Shown here: positions 33,526 to 45,279 of the stretch, one piece after another | How positions within the stretch are numbered: position 1 is the stretch's first letter | Layout: each line of letters opens with the position of its first letter | Assembly (NCBI GenBank): GCA_037043455.1 | Contig: JAWPHD010000093.1 | Location: 434,001 to 498,000 of the forward strand | Direction: 5' to 3' | Length of the DNA stretch: 64,000 bases | From: Cyrtodaria siliqua | Lineage: Eukaryota; Mollusca; Bivalvia; Adapedonta; Hiatellidae | The notes under the pieces: model-generated | What the model was told of the DNA's origin: nothing | What the model saw: only the letters and a program-made list of their open reading frames with translations | Databases searched by the model: none | Made by a program: the position numbers and the translations under genes

Positions 33526-34348
33526 AATTGAAAATGTACCACCGATTACTAAATATAAGCATCGGACCCAGCGATCTCTAAAGATCGAATGAATAACAGT
33601 CCTAATTGCAAGCGCGGGTAGACGTTTTACAGCCACGTGCAGACAAACACTCAGATCCGTAGTCTATATAGTATAAGAATATTGCATTCATTCTGTCTTT
33701 AAGTGTATTTTCTCATTAGCTTAATCATATGCACATTGTTTGTGTCATCCCCTAAAAGAAAATACTGAAAGAAAATACTATAGTTGAAGTAACCAAGAAC
33801 GCCGAAAAAGTTGCAATTTGTTCCTGACCCTCGTCAGAGAAGCTTAAAATGGTTGTTGTTTCACCTTCTTAGATATAATTTTGCTGTATGTTAGCGTACA
33901 CTTTGTTAAAATTTAAAATAGGAATGTCATTCTTTGGGACATAGTATAAATAGCTTTAGCAACCTCGTTTATAATGTTATAATTATATTAGTTTCAGACA
34001 AGTCACCAAGGGCACTGGCAAAAGACAAGACATTTGGTGGCTAGGAGATACGACAAAAGGTTACGTCACTCCCTCAGAATAGAACTACGAATGAAGGCTA
34101 CATAGAAACACAGCATCAACTATTTGTATTAAGAAAACACATTCCATATGATATGATAATTAGGTAAAACCCGGAAGTGACGAGAAATTTGATTAGTAAT
34201 CAATTGATTACTGCTCAGTCGACGTCATAAATTGTTACTTTATGACGTTGTCGCCGAAGGGACGTTTTCGTGTGCTGCGGCTCAATCATATGATTAATAA
34301 TCATATCTCGATAAGCAATCCAACATCAAAACAACACGTCTCATATCA

Positions 34349-34543
34349 AGTGCTTCGTTTCAAGTTCATTACACCAACCTGTGAGAGGCCAATTGAAGTT
34401 CTAAACCCCGGAGTGATTGATATGCCGTCATCCTTCGGAAAATCGGTATGTCCCCCTTGCGTGTATCATAACCCGCACACCAGCATCGCTTGTTAGGGAC
34501 GCTACATACTCCTCTTGTTCTATATTGAATTCCAAGTTCAAAC
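34349..34543 (-). pseudogene. DEG/ENaC exon: GLNLEFNIEQ ... SITPGFRTSIG segment
   Basis: The acceptor CCATCCTTTCAG precedes GT, which completes a Gly codon with the G left by the exon at 36 kb. The frame reads LNLEFNIEQEEYVASLTSDA and GVRVMIHARGTYRF. An extra T in a TTTT run (about 34,440) then moves the reading to PKDDGISITPGFRTSIGLSQ and VGVMNLKRST before a TGA at 34,346-34,348. A GTTGGT after LSQ (34,379) could be a donor, but the match seems to continue. In family members this region is the beta-ball/palm strand just before the first Tyr-x-x-Cys of the thumb. Confidence 0.75.
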
Positions 34544-34699
34544 CTGAAAGGATGGATACATGTTGTTTCAGTTTAAATATATTTATTTTACATCGATTGC
34601 GAAACAGATTCTTGCAACTTATATTAATCATTGTCTATGGCTTCCTACGCAGACCAAGTAATAAGCAATATGGATTAATTGTCCTTTTCGGGTATAAAT

Positions 34700-34778
34700 G
34701 CCATGCCACCGGCGAGGATTGAACCCATGACCTCTCGATCTGAAGTCTAACGCTTTACCACTGGACCATGACTCCACA
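34700..34778 (-). tRNA. tRNA-like sequence (SINE head or pseudogene)
   Basis: The minus strand reads GGAGTCATGGTCCAGTGGTA with a box-A-like segment, GACTTCAGATC where the anticodon loop would be, and CATGGGTTCAATCC with a good box B. The acceptor arms do not pair convincingly. It lies in the intron between the 34- and 36-kb channel exons. More likely a tRNA-derived repeat than a working tRNA. Confidence 0.45.
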
Positions 34779-35030
34779 GATATTTTGCAATATTCCAATT
34801 ATTTTCCATCCAATCTCTTAATTGTAATATTCTTGAGAATGTTATGAAACACGTTGACTAAACATACCAACACAAATATCGGATTACAATTTGCGCAAAA
34901 ACGCGATATACGTAGTAAATTCTTATTTTAGAAGAAAGAGAAAAAACTAATTAAATAGAAAAATGGAACAGAGAACATACATTTGGCTTACTTTGGAGGT
35001 TTTTCTGACTATAAGGAAATATTATACAAT

Positions 35031-35162
35031 TATGGACTTTTCAGCTGTTATACATGATGTGATATGCACCAAAAAAATCATTATTGACCGAGGCGATAGC
35101 CGAGGTCAATAATGATTTTTTGGTGCATATCAACATCATGTATAACAGCTGAAAAGTCCATA
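35031..35162. mobile_element. Fold-back element, 132 bp, nearly perfect arms
   Basis: TATGGACTTTTCAGCTGTTA, TACATGATGTGATATGCACC and AAAAAAATCATTATTGACC on the left are mirrored on the right. There are about two differences in some 57 bp, and a ~15-bp turn (GAGGCGATAGCCGAG). The transcript would be a long hairpin. It sits in the intron between two channel exons. Confidence 0.85.
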
Positions 35163-35187
35163 ACTGTTTTATTATATAACCCTCAAT

Positions 35188-35287
35188 TTACAATTATATA
35201 AAACAGGTCAATATCAAAAAAACAATTATATAAAACAGGTCAATATCAAAAAAACAGGTCAATATCAAAAAAACAGGTCAATATCGC
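35188..35287 (+). repeat. Short tandem array, 20-bp core
   Basis: ACAGGTCAATATCAAAAAA is repeated four times, twice preceded by CAATTATATAAA. Confidence 0.85.
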
Positions 35288-36025
35288 TAGATATTTTTTC
35301 TAAAAAATTACTTTTTAGCCAATGAAAACGCGTCTATTTATAGGTTATATAATAATGTCCATGATACATTGTAGTGAAATTGACACGAATTTGAAGTGGT
35401 AATTGCTCAAAATTACAACGTTAACCACAACACCACAAAATGTATACACAGTACATCAGGGAAAGTAATAGTTATAGTATTGAATGGGTTGATTTCATCC
35501 TAGGAAATTATTTTTACGAAATGGAAGGAGTGTTGTTGTTGTTGTTGTTTTTCACGCGCAAGCAAATGCTGACGGATTTTTATTAAGATGAATAAGAAAC
35601 AATACAAGAAATGTCACTGTAAAATGCCCCCGAAAAGGTTTTTTGAGCTTTGACCTCCAATTCAGACCTTGACCTTTGCGATACGGACCTGATTATTGCG
35701 CGTGACACACCTTCTCATATTGATTAACATATGTTGTGAATAGTCATGCAATTCCATTCAGTACTTTCAATTTTATGGCTGAAACAAGATTGTATCGGAA
35801 GGACGAAATAACGGACCAACGAACGAAAGGGCGAATGAAAAAAAGATTTTTTGGCATAATTCTTTACTGATTATTCCGTAAAAGACCTGACAATTACAAC
35901 ATGCAATGCTGTAAAACACTGATAATACAAAAGTAGTAATATGTGAATTATTATTTTACATAGCTGAAATATAATATAACGAAACTCAAACGTAACAGTT
36001 ACACATATTATAGCATTTAACTTAC

Positions 36026-36132
36026 CCATCAGCGGACCAGCATATGCCGAGGTTAAGACATCCATGCCATTATCGATCGAGTTCCACATGTAACAATTGC
36101 CGTACTTGTTGTTACGAACGTAGGTAAAGTTG
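36026..36132 (-). CDS. DEG/ENaC exon: NFTYVRNNKYGNCYMWNS segment
   Basis: Bounded by the acceptor TCTTAAATTTCAG and the donor GTAAGTTAAA, both strong. The 107-bp exon reads NFTYVRNNKYGNCYMWNSID and NGMDVLTSAYAGPLM, with split codons at both ends. Its first base completes GC from the 58-kb exon to Ala, and its last G joins GT of the 34-kb exon to Gly. YGNCYMWN corresponds to the YGNCYTFN signature of the family. There is no lesion. The longer open frame upstream (to 36,254) is intron read-through that happens to be open. Confidence 0.8.
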
Positions 36133-36299
36133 CTGAAATTTAAGATAAAATGCTTCATCGCATACACATTCACAAACTCCGTTAATTTTCTAAATGGAAG
36201 TGTCAGTATTTCCATATCCGACGTATTGTAAAGTATGTCAGCAGATATAAACAAATCGTAACATTTTGGTTCATTGTAGAAAACTCCTACGATGTGATG

Positions 36300-36990
36300 A
36301 AAATATGTAAATTAAATGCTAAATCCTGTACTTTTGTTCTAATTATTCTTTCTTTTATAAAATGAAATTGTTATAATTAGATTTGTATTGGGATATATGC
36401 ATTTGTTCTTACGCGGATCAATATTGCGCCCCTAAAGTCAGACGACATAACCAAACATCACGTTATCGTATGTTAATTCCGTTAGCTAAGCCAATTTAAG
36501 GGAAACAACTCATTTGAAGAACTACTTTCAAGGGAAGTCACTCGTCCCACGATGATAAGTGATCGAGATGCTGCGATTGAGCACGCACCTGTAGGTCTCG
36601 ATTTACCGGCTCGAGTATTTTATCGAATAGACATGTACTTATTATTGCGTCTTTTAGCCATATTTGAGGAAGAATTATTGCTTGACAATTTAAATATATT
36701 TACCACCGCTTTCGGTGCCTATTTATGAACTCACTAGTTATATTATTTTGCCATAAACTGTTTTTCAACGCGCGAAAATTCGTTTCTTTGTTACATGTAC
36801 TAGTCTCATTTATTTTATTTGACGTCTTTGGTAGTGCATAAAATACACGTCTTCGAACGGCAAGATGATTTTTGATATGTGCCATCCTCCGTCTAACGTT
36901 AGGGTGCATCTATAAACGTCCGTATGTAAAAAAAAAGAATCACCAAAGACGTCAAATAAATGAGACTCCCATCGAACTACGATAAGGATT
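36300..36990. other. Intron, no feature recognised
   Basis: AT-rich. The inverted pair CATTTATTTTATTTGACGTCTTTGG (36,808-36,832) and CCAAAGACGTCAAATAAATG (36,943-36,962) marks a fold-back of about 155 bp. Confidence 0.5.
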
Positions 36991-37003
36991 TGTTCAAAGA
37001 CTT

Positions 37004-37330
37004 GTCGAGGGCTGGCGTGGCGCAGTCGGTAGCGCGGTGGATTTGTAACCGGAGGCCTCGGGTACAATCCTCCGTGGTGCCACTGAGTTCCGTCGGTGTG
37101 TTCTTGGGCAAGACACTTTCCCTCAGCCTCGTCCGTCGGATGGGGACGTAAACCGGGCGGTCCCGTGTATCGGTCTATCCTCCGAGCACGTAAAAGAACC
37201 ATAGGAATCAATTCGATAATAAGATTAGGGCAGGTTCCCGGATTCCTATGTATCCTTCCCCTCTCTCTGGGGAGGCCCTAAATAAACTATACTGTGTTGA
37301 TGAGCCGTTAAACAACATTCAATTCAATTC
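37004..37330 (+). mobile_element. SINE with tRNA head and conserved core
   Basis: Box A TGGCGCAGTCGGTAGCGCGG and box-B-like CTCGGGTACAATCCTC form the tRNA-derived head. TTCTTGGGCAAGACACTTTC is a core widely shared among SINEs of several phyla. The 3' end runs GATGAGCCGTTAAACAACAT and TCAATTCAATTCAA. 3' fragments of the same family in reverse lie at 41,766-41,880 and 42,643-42,692. The frames of 61-133 codons over it are shadows. Confidence 0.85.
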
Positions 37331-37689
37331 AAAGACTTGTCCATAGATACTTCATCCACAATGCTGTCCACTCAGCCTTCATGGATCACCAATTATTGTG
37401 CATTTAATTCAAATGTTTATACGGTAGTAAGAAATCCACAAGATGGGCACAATAGTGGACTAGGAAACAATATTTCAAATTTGGGGTTTGATTCCATTCA
37501 CAGCAGTGCCTTTTAAATGTGAATCCTTTTTTAAAAGACAAGCTAGAAGTCGGTCGATTCTAGATTAACAGCAGCAAAAGGTGTGCACACCAGATGTCGT
37601 GCGTTCAATCAAGGCCTGATAATACTGAATTCTTTATAAAATGATAGTAGCTCCTTTGCTTCAATGCTCTGCATATAAAGAGAAGTTCC

Positions 37690-37900
37690 AGTTGTTTTTT
37701 GTTTGTATGGTGTTTTACGTCATTTTCAACACGTAAGGTTATTTATGACGGTCGATATTTTTGTGGTGGAGGCAAACCAGTACTGTACACCTCCCGCCAT
37801 CAGTAAGAATCGACACTTCCTCACTTATAAGTCGAGTTCCCAGTGGGATTCGAACCCGCAGCGGTGAGAGATTTTCTAGGACTGGTCAGCCTAGTGTTGG
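37690..37900 (+). repeat. Repeat family D, longest copy
   Basis: TATGGTGTTTTACGTCATTT, TTATTTATGACGGTCGATAT, GTGGTGGAGGCAAACCAGTA and CACCTCCCGCCATCAG are followed by a box-B-like GGGATTCGAACCCGC near 37,850 (tRNA-like on the minus strand). Other copies: 4.03-4.16, 8.53-8.69, 28.72-28.80 and 55.05-55.19 kb, with a duplicated 30-bp piece at 41,087-41,146. Confidence 0.7.
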
Positions 37901-38369
37901 TATATTGTGACTAGATGGGGCTTCATGTAATTTACTACAGTATGGAGTTCCAGTGTTACAGCACTATAAAGCTCACGACTAGAAGTAAGACACCGTCCTG
38001 ATCAGATGGATAAAAAAAATCACACATACCTTTATGATTGAGAAGGCCATTTAGTTAAGCATTAGGGTCAATGATATTAATTTATTTGTATAACATTATC
38101 TATGTTATTTAGAGACGCACCAGAGAGCAGGGTCAAATCACGCGTACCATTTTACATTCAAATGTTTTTTGTGGTTCTTAACGGAGGATAGACTACATTT
38201 CTTTACGTAGAATAAGTCCCGTGAAGTGGCAAAGGAAGGGTATCTTTCGCAAGATATTTATAATAACCCGTAGAACTATCACTACATGATGAATACCATT
38301 TACTGTTTTAATTTCTATATAACATGTATCTTGAACGCAATGCCTATGTACACATACATGTACAGATGC

Positions 38370-38532
38370 AGTCTTCGATTTAAATTTTCAAAATCATTAG
38401 CCCAAATTCTTATATACTCACTGAAGACTTGAATTTTTATTTAGCCCGACTAGATAAATTTCCACATTTTCACTAGACTGAATGACAGTTTACTAGCCCC
38501 GGGCTTTGGGCTAGTGGGTTAATTTGAAGACT
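38370..38532 (-). mobile_element. MITE family E, copy 1
   Basis: Termini AGTCTTCGATTTAA and TTAATTTGAAGACT are inverted repeats. The interior has AGTTTACTAGCCCCGGGCT and AGCCCGACTAG. Inverted relative to the copies at 45,114-45,270 and 48,413-48,582. Confidence 0.75.
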
Positions 38533-38559
38533 GTAGATGTAAGCAGTTTTAATTCATTC

Positions 38560-40690
38560 TCTCAACTCATTTACTGGGTCATACACATTTTTAGCACAAT
38601 TCGACATTGCAATTATATATGGATCACAACTTTGAGAAAATGAGTTGCACACTAAAGGAACTTGTGCAAGAGGCATGGTAGGCTATTGATACCAAATTAT
38701 ACAAAAGTGAGGTTTCATTTCATTTTGCCAAGTGGTTAAACAGATATCAGCTTCTGTACATATTTTTAACACTATTTGACAATTATTTGACAATTAAAGT
38801 AAAAAAAGGGGCACAATTTTTTCAAAATAAGTTGCAGAGTTTTACAACTTGTATGTATTGTTTATTAAGGAATACATGTACAGTACAGCTCACGTGAACC
38901 CTACACTTTACTCAATACGCCGAGTTTGGTGCTATTGAGTGCCGTGCGATCTACGCGAAGTCAGTGTTTGGACTCAGCGAATCCACATGGCGAAAGTACC
39001 CCATTGTCGAATCACTCGGAGTGATCTAACACTCAGAGTTACTCCGAATAGAATCCAATTAACCTTGAGTGCACACTGGTGATTTATTATTGCGAATAAA
39101 AAAAATCTGAATTTTCCGACAACTTTTATCTTGTCCGACAGCGCGCTTGAAAAAACAATACATCGCCAGAAAAAGTACAAACAATGAGATGTCGAGTGTA
39201 TCTTTTCTGTGCAAAGTTGACACAACTGATAAATGCAATGAATAAATTTCGAAAACAAATACGTGTTTCAAACTTTTAATGCATGTCATCACGTTTTGTT
39301 TGTTTCTGTTGTCCAAAAGTCAAGGTTCTTCCGACATATAAAATACCCATAATCCTTGGCCATATAATTTTATACATATATAAACCTTTTAACAAGGTGG
39401 CACTAACAACCGGTTTATGACCCAGAATTGTTTACAATTTTGTCTGATCATTTCTGACTAAAGAACCCATCAATGTATTAACAATAACAGCAGAATAGTG
39501 TTTAAAAAACTTTGTTATAAATAACGATTAATTAAAAATATAACTATAGTTTCCAGTATAATAATTACAAATTCATTTTATGTTTAGTCGCCCGGAGCCG
39601 GTAATAGGAACCTCCATATGACTATCGTGACCCAGTCGTGACCCAGTATACATAATCCGGGGCATTCAAATTTTTCAACATCCTCTTTTCCAAAAACAAA
39701 AGTAAAATTGTCTTTTGCTTCGATTTTTTCTAAAGTTATTGACTGCAATTAGAAAAAGTTGCACTCTTTTACCTGTGCAGTTTCGACTCGGCAAACCCCC
39801 GATTTGGTCTGCGCAAATATCGTGGCCTAAGTACGAGGAGAGGTTTTCACGTAATCCCACTCCGAGTAGTTTTATCATCAAAACTCGTGTAACTTGAAGT
39901 ACGCGATTTGTAAATTCCTCACTCGGCGTGGAAGAGTAAAGTGTGGGGTCCGCATGAGCTGTACTGTATGAAGTTTCATGCCATTCTGCGATGTGTCAAG
40001 TATCAGTTCAAAAATACATTTTCACACAGGTTGCCAGTGTAAAAAGTGGGATAACGTTGCCAAAAATAGGTTATATTGATACAAAATATATGTGAAAGTT
40101 TCATTCCAATACCATGTGTATCTGCTTATACATGTACATGATATATATACTCATATACAACACAATTAGTGGGGGCACAACTAAGTCATACTGAGTTGCA
40201 GAAAACATGTTTAAGTTCATTGAATTGTGCAATGCAGTGTCTGAGAAACAAGCTTTTATAAAATGCAAGTGTGAACATATTGAACAACACAACAAAGTGA
40301 AACCTATACGGCACCCATAAACAGAGGTATCAATATCACGGGGATCCTGTGCAACAGGTTGGATGATTTGATACTGACTGAACATGCCATTACAATTCAT
40401 TTTCACAATAATAAATATATACACTATATACTAGTAATTAAAAAGAACTACAAACAAATAATCCACTGAACATGATTTTATTTGTATCCATTATTAATGT
40501 TAATATAAGCTACATGTGTTACTATATTATTTTTCTGAAACAGCATGTATCATAAAGGGACAAACGGCAATCTTGATTTTTAAACATGTACATGCAGTTG
40601 TATGTGTCGTCTACACTTTTGGAATATATATGAAAATCATGGTTTAAAATATTTTTTTGAGAACTACTAATCTAGTCCAGTATTTGAAAC
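38560..40690. other. Long intron stretch, no gene recognised
   Basis: Stop-rich on both strands. Short GC-richer text at 38,900-39,060 and 39,590-39,960 includes mirrored CTCACGTGAACCCTACACTTT and AAAGTGTGGGGTCCGCATGAG ends, suggesting an old inverted-repeat element of about 1.08 kb (38,888-39,960). No transposase frame. Confidence 0.4.
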
Positions 40691-40699
40691 ACTAATATT

Positions 40700-40915
40700 A
40701 ATTGAATTGAATTGGGTTTTAAGGTGCACCAACACGTTAAAACCTTTAAGGTTATGATGCCTAACAGGAATGAACATAACAGGATCATCCTCCATTTACA
40801 TCAAGATAAAATATGGAGAATGGGCCTGAACCTTCTTAACTGCAGAGTTGCTACAAATTCTATAGTAGACACTCCATTTGCGATGGAGCCACATTTCCAT
40901 ACGCGGTGTCACGAG
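40700..40915 (+). repeat. Dispersed repeat family F
   Basis: ATTGAATTGGGTTTTAAGGT, GCACCAACACGTTAAAA, AAGATAAAATATGGAGAATG and AACTGCAGAGTTGCT match 53,306-53,500. A reverse 3' scrap lies at 45,800-45,850. The 107-codon frame here is not conserved in the other copy. Confidence 0.75.
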
Positions 40916-41086
40916 TCCTACTTCGCTGCATGTGACACTGTGTTTGTGAGATTGCAGGTTGTATTCTTAAAGAATAAAAATATTTATATAGTCCAGTTTC
41001 CTCATATTAAATTAATATTTTTGATTTACTACTGAGCATGCTACAGCTTTAAAGTGGAGATTTTATTGCATAACAATATTTCTTAC

Positions 41087-41146
41087 AAATGGCAGGAGGT
41101 ATACAGTACTGGTTCTAAATGGCAGGAGGTATACAGTACTGGTTCT
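41087..41146 (-). repeat. 30-bp piece of family D, tandem pair
   Basis: AAATGGCAGGAGGTATACAG plus TACTGGTTCT occurs twice in direct succession. Confidence 0.8.
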
Positions 41147-41765
41147 ACCCATGAATAATGGGGCGGTCTGCCAGTCTACGCGAAAACATTTTCAAGTCCA
41201 CATGACATTCGGTTAAAAGTCAAGATAAAACGCCATAAAATGCTTGGTCAATTGAACACAGACAAGGCCATCCTTAAAAAAAAACGTTGATTTACTTTGC
41301 TATTTTATGTACATTTTGTTTTTTAGGATCGCGCCGCAAAGCACATCAAAAACCAAACTGGGTCCCACAAAATAAACCATCCACAAATAGGCGTGCATTC
41401 AGTGTTATTTAGCAGCTTGCATACGAATAAACATACATTCTCTTTTAATTTTACAGTAAAGTGTTCTGACGGCATATAGACTGACTTGTTATTAATGAAC
41501 TAAAGGCAGAAAAAGATTATACATCATCATAACATGTGCAGTAATTCATAGAAAAATAAGAATATGAAAAGGAAATAAAATGTTCAAACTTAATATTGAA
41601 AGTGATCTTTCTTCTTCAGTTCAATGCGACAAATTCGTGTGACCTCTCATGTCAGTATGAAAGCTGAAATGCTATTGGTTCAAATTGCGTATTTACATCG
41701 TCCAAAAAAGTGTGTAAATTCAAATTGACCAATTTTAATCAAGGGAGAACACTTATCAACAAATA

Positions 41766-41880
41766 CTGCTTGAATTGAATGATGTTTAACGGCTCATCAA
41801 CACAGTATAGGTTATTTAGAGCCGCCCCAGAGAGAGGGGAAGGATACATAGGAATCCGGGAACCTGCCCTAAATACGGCT
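41766..41880 (-). mobile_element. 3' fragment of the 37-kb SINE family, reverse
   Basis: TTGAATTGAATGATGTTTAA, CGGCTCATCAACACAGTATA and AGGATACATAGGAATCCGGG are the reverse complement of the SINE 3' end. A shorter piece lies at 42,643-42,692. Confidence 0.8.
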
Positions 41881-43069
41881 TTAAATTACAAGCAATAAAA
41901 CTTTATTTTATGTTTTTAGATTATAAAAATGGCCTGACACCTTGGCCGACTAAGGGGTATTTTCCGCCATGTCCGATGGACAGAATTTGTTTGCTGAGAT
42001 TGGGCTGTCGCTACCAAAAGCCTTAATTTTATTTTTTTAAAAAACGGACTCATAAACGGCCTAACATGTGCTAAAATGACACAAAACCCACATTTCCAAC
42101 AATCCACTGAATAACGAAAAATAGTTAATGATTGCACTATGTTCCTTTAAGATATTTTTTTTTTTACTTTAATATAATATGAATTTATGTTAAATATATT
42201 ATGCTTTACTTATGGACTTTAAATCTGCTTTCATATCATTAAATACAATTTGGAGTTCAATTTCTTCATTAATCTACCTTAGCTCAGACTGCTTAGCTTT
42301 AAATATGTTATTAAATGATAAAAATAATCAATAATAATAATATACTGGTACATTACAAGAATGCAAAAACAATTTCCTTTTAACTATTCCCATTTTGATT
42401 TGCAAATATAAAAGTTACATACATGTAGAACAAGAAGCACCGCCCGTCTCTGTGCAGACACTCAACTTTCGAGGCCTTCAAGGCTTGTCTATTTATTGGG
42501 AAACTCAGTTGAAAGGCATAATTCTACATAATTGCCGAACAGAATTATGGCACTTGTATCTGAGTTCTTCATATGAAAATGTGGTGTCATTGAATATTTT
42601 CAGGGGATTTTAGGATATAATGAAAACATTTAATTTAAAATTGAATTGAAATGAATGTTGTTTAACAGCTCATTAACACAGTATAGGTTAAGACTAAGTT
42701 GACAGGCTTATTCATAATTTTTCATTGCAGAGATGTTGAGATTTTATCTTATTTTCGGTAGGTGATAAAATTTGTGTTACTCGGTTTTTATCCTTAGGTT
42801 CTATAGTAAAATTAAAATATTTGACCAAGTAAAAAGATGATAATTTTCAAGATTTTGATTTTGAAAGATATGTATGTTGAATCAGTTTGCATGAATGTGC
42901 ATGAAATATGCAGGGTTTTAAAAGAATCACATTGTAGAAACCTTAATTTTAAAAGTAAACTTGGTTGAACATCAAGGATAAAGACCGAGTTTATCACCTA
43001 CTAGAATGAATTAGGTAGGTCTTATTTCTGGTCACTGATTGGTCAGTTTTATTGATTATGAATAAACAA

Positions 43070-43430
43070 AACTTTTACCAATTGTGTGTACATAAAAGGG
43101 GCCATAATTTTGTTAAAATAAAAGCAAGAGGTCTAGATCCTGGCTCTATGATGTTGTCTAATGATGCCGAATACAGAGTACGTGTTTCAAAAAGTTATGT
43201 AAAATAGTTTTCGAGATAAAAGCTTACATGCAAAACTTTAACCAAATTGTCCAAGTATAAACTGATAAAAGGGGCCATAACATTAAAATAAAAGCATAAG
43301 TTATAGAACCTGTCTCTATGATGTCGTCTAACGACATCAAATACATGTATAAAGTTTCAATCCATTATGTAAAGTAGTTACGGAGATACAAGCTTACATA
43401 CAAAACTTTAACCGACGCAGACGACGATCA
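43070..43430 (+). repeat. Two diverged units of ~175-180 bp
   Basis: GGGGCCATAA, AAATAAAAGCA, TCTATGATGT(T/C)GTCTAA, TTATGTAAA(A/G)TAGTT and AAGCTTACAT(G/A)CAAAACTTT recur in order. This is a dispersed-type repeat ending in a GACGCAGACGACGATC tail. Confidence 0.65.
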
Positions 43431-44881
43431 AGACAAAGTGATGACAATTATAGCTTTCTTTTTCAAAGAAAAAGTCAACAAACGACGTTGTCACATCATG
43501 AACTTGGGGAGTGTTAAAAAGCACCAAGATTGCGGTGTGTCCTTTTAACTTACATCATGTACATGTAAGATTTATAAAATACAACTAAATAAAACAGAAA
43601 AACATATCCGTAATTTTGTCTCCTAAATCATATTAAAAGGCCAAATCGCACTCCTAGATATCACAAAGGTTGTTTTAAAACGTAACTAAGCTTTCATTTA
43701 TATTAAAACTGACCAAGTTTGGTTGAGATACTGATGGAAGTGCTAGAGTGATGCCGACAAAAAAAATCTTACCATGATGCAAGCCCGAATTACCAATTTT
43801 CCTACAATTTATTTATAGAATTTATGAAATATAACTATACACAAATTTGGTTCAAAATAGTCAGTCACAAGTAAACAGCATGAATACAACAGATGGAAGT
43901 TAATTGGTCGGTTTGTTTTTTGGAATTCTTTCACTCCGACGGTTTTTCCTCTTGAATACTTTGAATCGACTTATTCGTAAAAAAAATATATATTTGCCTC
44001 CAAAGTTACCATAGTTAATAAACTTGGTAATAACATGGTCCATAAAGTTCAATCCGTAAAATTGCCACGAGCCCGATTACTGTAAGAATGGTTTCGTTTC
44101 ATAGTTAAGCATCCATTTTCATTGCTGCAGTAGAACTCAGGATCCTCATCACTCTAATACTCTACATCTAGAACAATGAATTTCAATCACTTTTTCTTTG
44201 TTATATTGCAGTTTTAACGTATCCATTATGGTTTCTATGTGAAAAATCTCCTTCCAATTCAGGCCTCAATTTACTGGGTGATTTGAGCAAAGAAGTCATC
44301 CTTTATCAACTGACTTTGCCTTCACCGCACTTCAAAGCGAATGTTCAAGTCGCCGTTATTTCCAGGGTTCCAGATATCCATAATAATATCTGAATTATAA
44401 GTAGCTGGCATGTGAATGCATATATGAACGTACATGCCGATTAAAATTTAGACCATACATTTTATATAATAATTCCAATATCTGTCTCAGCCATTTCAGA
44501 ACAGAGACGTTTTTGTTTGACTTTCTTGCTTATTTGGCTGGTCAACTTTGAACCGTATGTTTGAACACTTTGAATGCTATTAGACTGCTTTTATGCTTGG
44601 TTCCTTTTTTACATAAAAACTTTAACTCTGCTGAAGTGCTTACAGCCTCAGGCAGTGTTATTTTATTAAGTGTTTGATTTCTGGACCGGATCCGCCTGCA
44701 TGCTTCAGAAGTAAATCTGCGTTGAGGCTACCCTATGTCTTCTCTAATAACTTGAAAAGTCCAGACAGAACAGCAATCACACGATAATGCCTTTGTCTCT
44801 GAAAGAGATGAAAGAAATATTTAATTTATAAAATTATTCTTATTCTGCAATAGTGTGATGTTTAATACATTAATTTAACAG

Positions 44882-45098
44882 CTTTGGTCATATGGCGACT
44901 TTTCCAGCTTTCATTGGTGGAGGAAGACCAAAGGTGCCCCTCCAGTTACAGACACTGTAGTAGAACCAATGATGTTCCGCAAGCCGGCTGGATATCTGCC
45001 TCACATAAAGATTCCTAGGCCCATGAGGGATCGAACCCACAGCAGTGAGGGGCAAATGATTTCAAGTCAAGAATTTACCCACTCGACCAAGGACGCCC
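44882..45098 (-). mobile_element. tRNA-headed SINE, full-length reverse copy
   Basis: On the minus strand GGGGCGTCCTTGGTCGAGTG starts the element, and TGTGGGTTCGATCCCTC is box B. CACATGAGGC-type text and a 3' body to CCAGCTGG-like and GTCGCCATATGACC follow. It is the most complete copy of the 6.6- and 15-kb family. Confidence 0.8.
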
Positions 45099-45113
45099 CA
45101 CTACTTACATGTC

Positions 45114-45270
45114 AGTCTTCGACTTGACCCACTAGTCCTAAGCCCGGGGCTAGTAAACTGTCATTCGGGCTACTGAATTTTAATTTAAGTAGTCGGGCTG
45201 AAGAAAAATGTATGGGTTTTCATTGAGTATATAAAAATTCGGGCTAGTGACATACATTAATTCAAAGACT
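45114..45270 (+). mobile_element. MITE family E, copy 2
   Basis: AGTCTTCGACTTGACCC at the left and TTAATTCAAAGACT at the right, with AGCCCGGGGCTAGTAAACTG inside. It abuts the SINE at 44.9-45.1 kb. Confidence 0.75.
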
Positions 45271-45279
45271 GGACATGTA

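Noticed and set aside
34242..34722. Plus-strand frames of 84 and 101 codons
   Set aside because: They are the antisense of the channel exon on the minus strand.
35871..36254. 127-codon minus frame as a single-exon gene
   Set aside because: It starts at a TTG, and only 36,026-36,132 matches the channel family. The rest is intron that happens to be open on both sides of a perfect acceptor and donor.
44049..44389. Two minus-strand pieces (IIMDIWNPGNNGDLNIRFEV and DEDPEFYCSNENGCLTMKRN) that could be joined in phase
   Set aside because: No start exon, a weak acceptor for the second piece and no family match. Protein-like wording alone is not enough.
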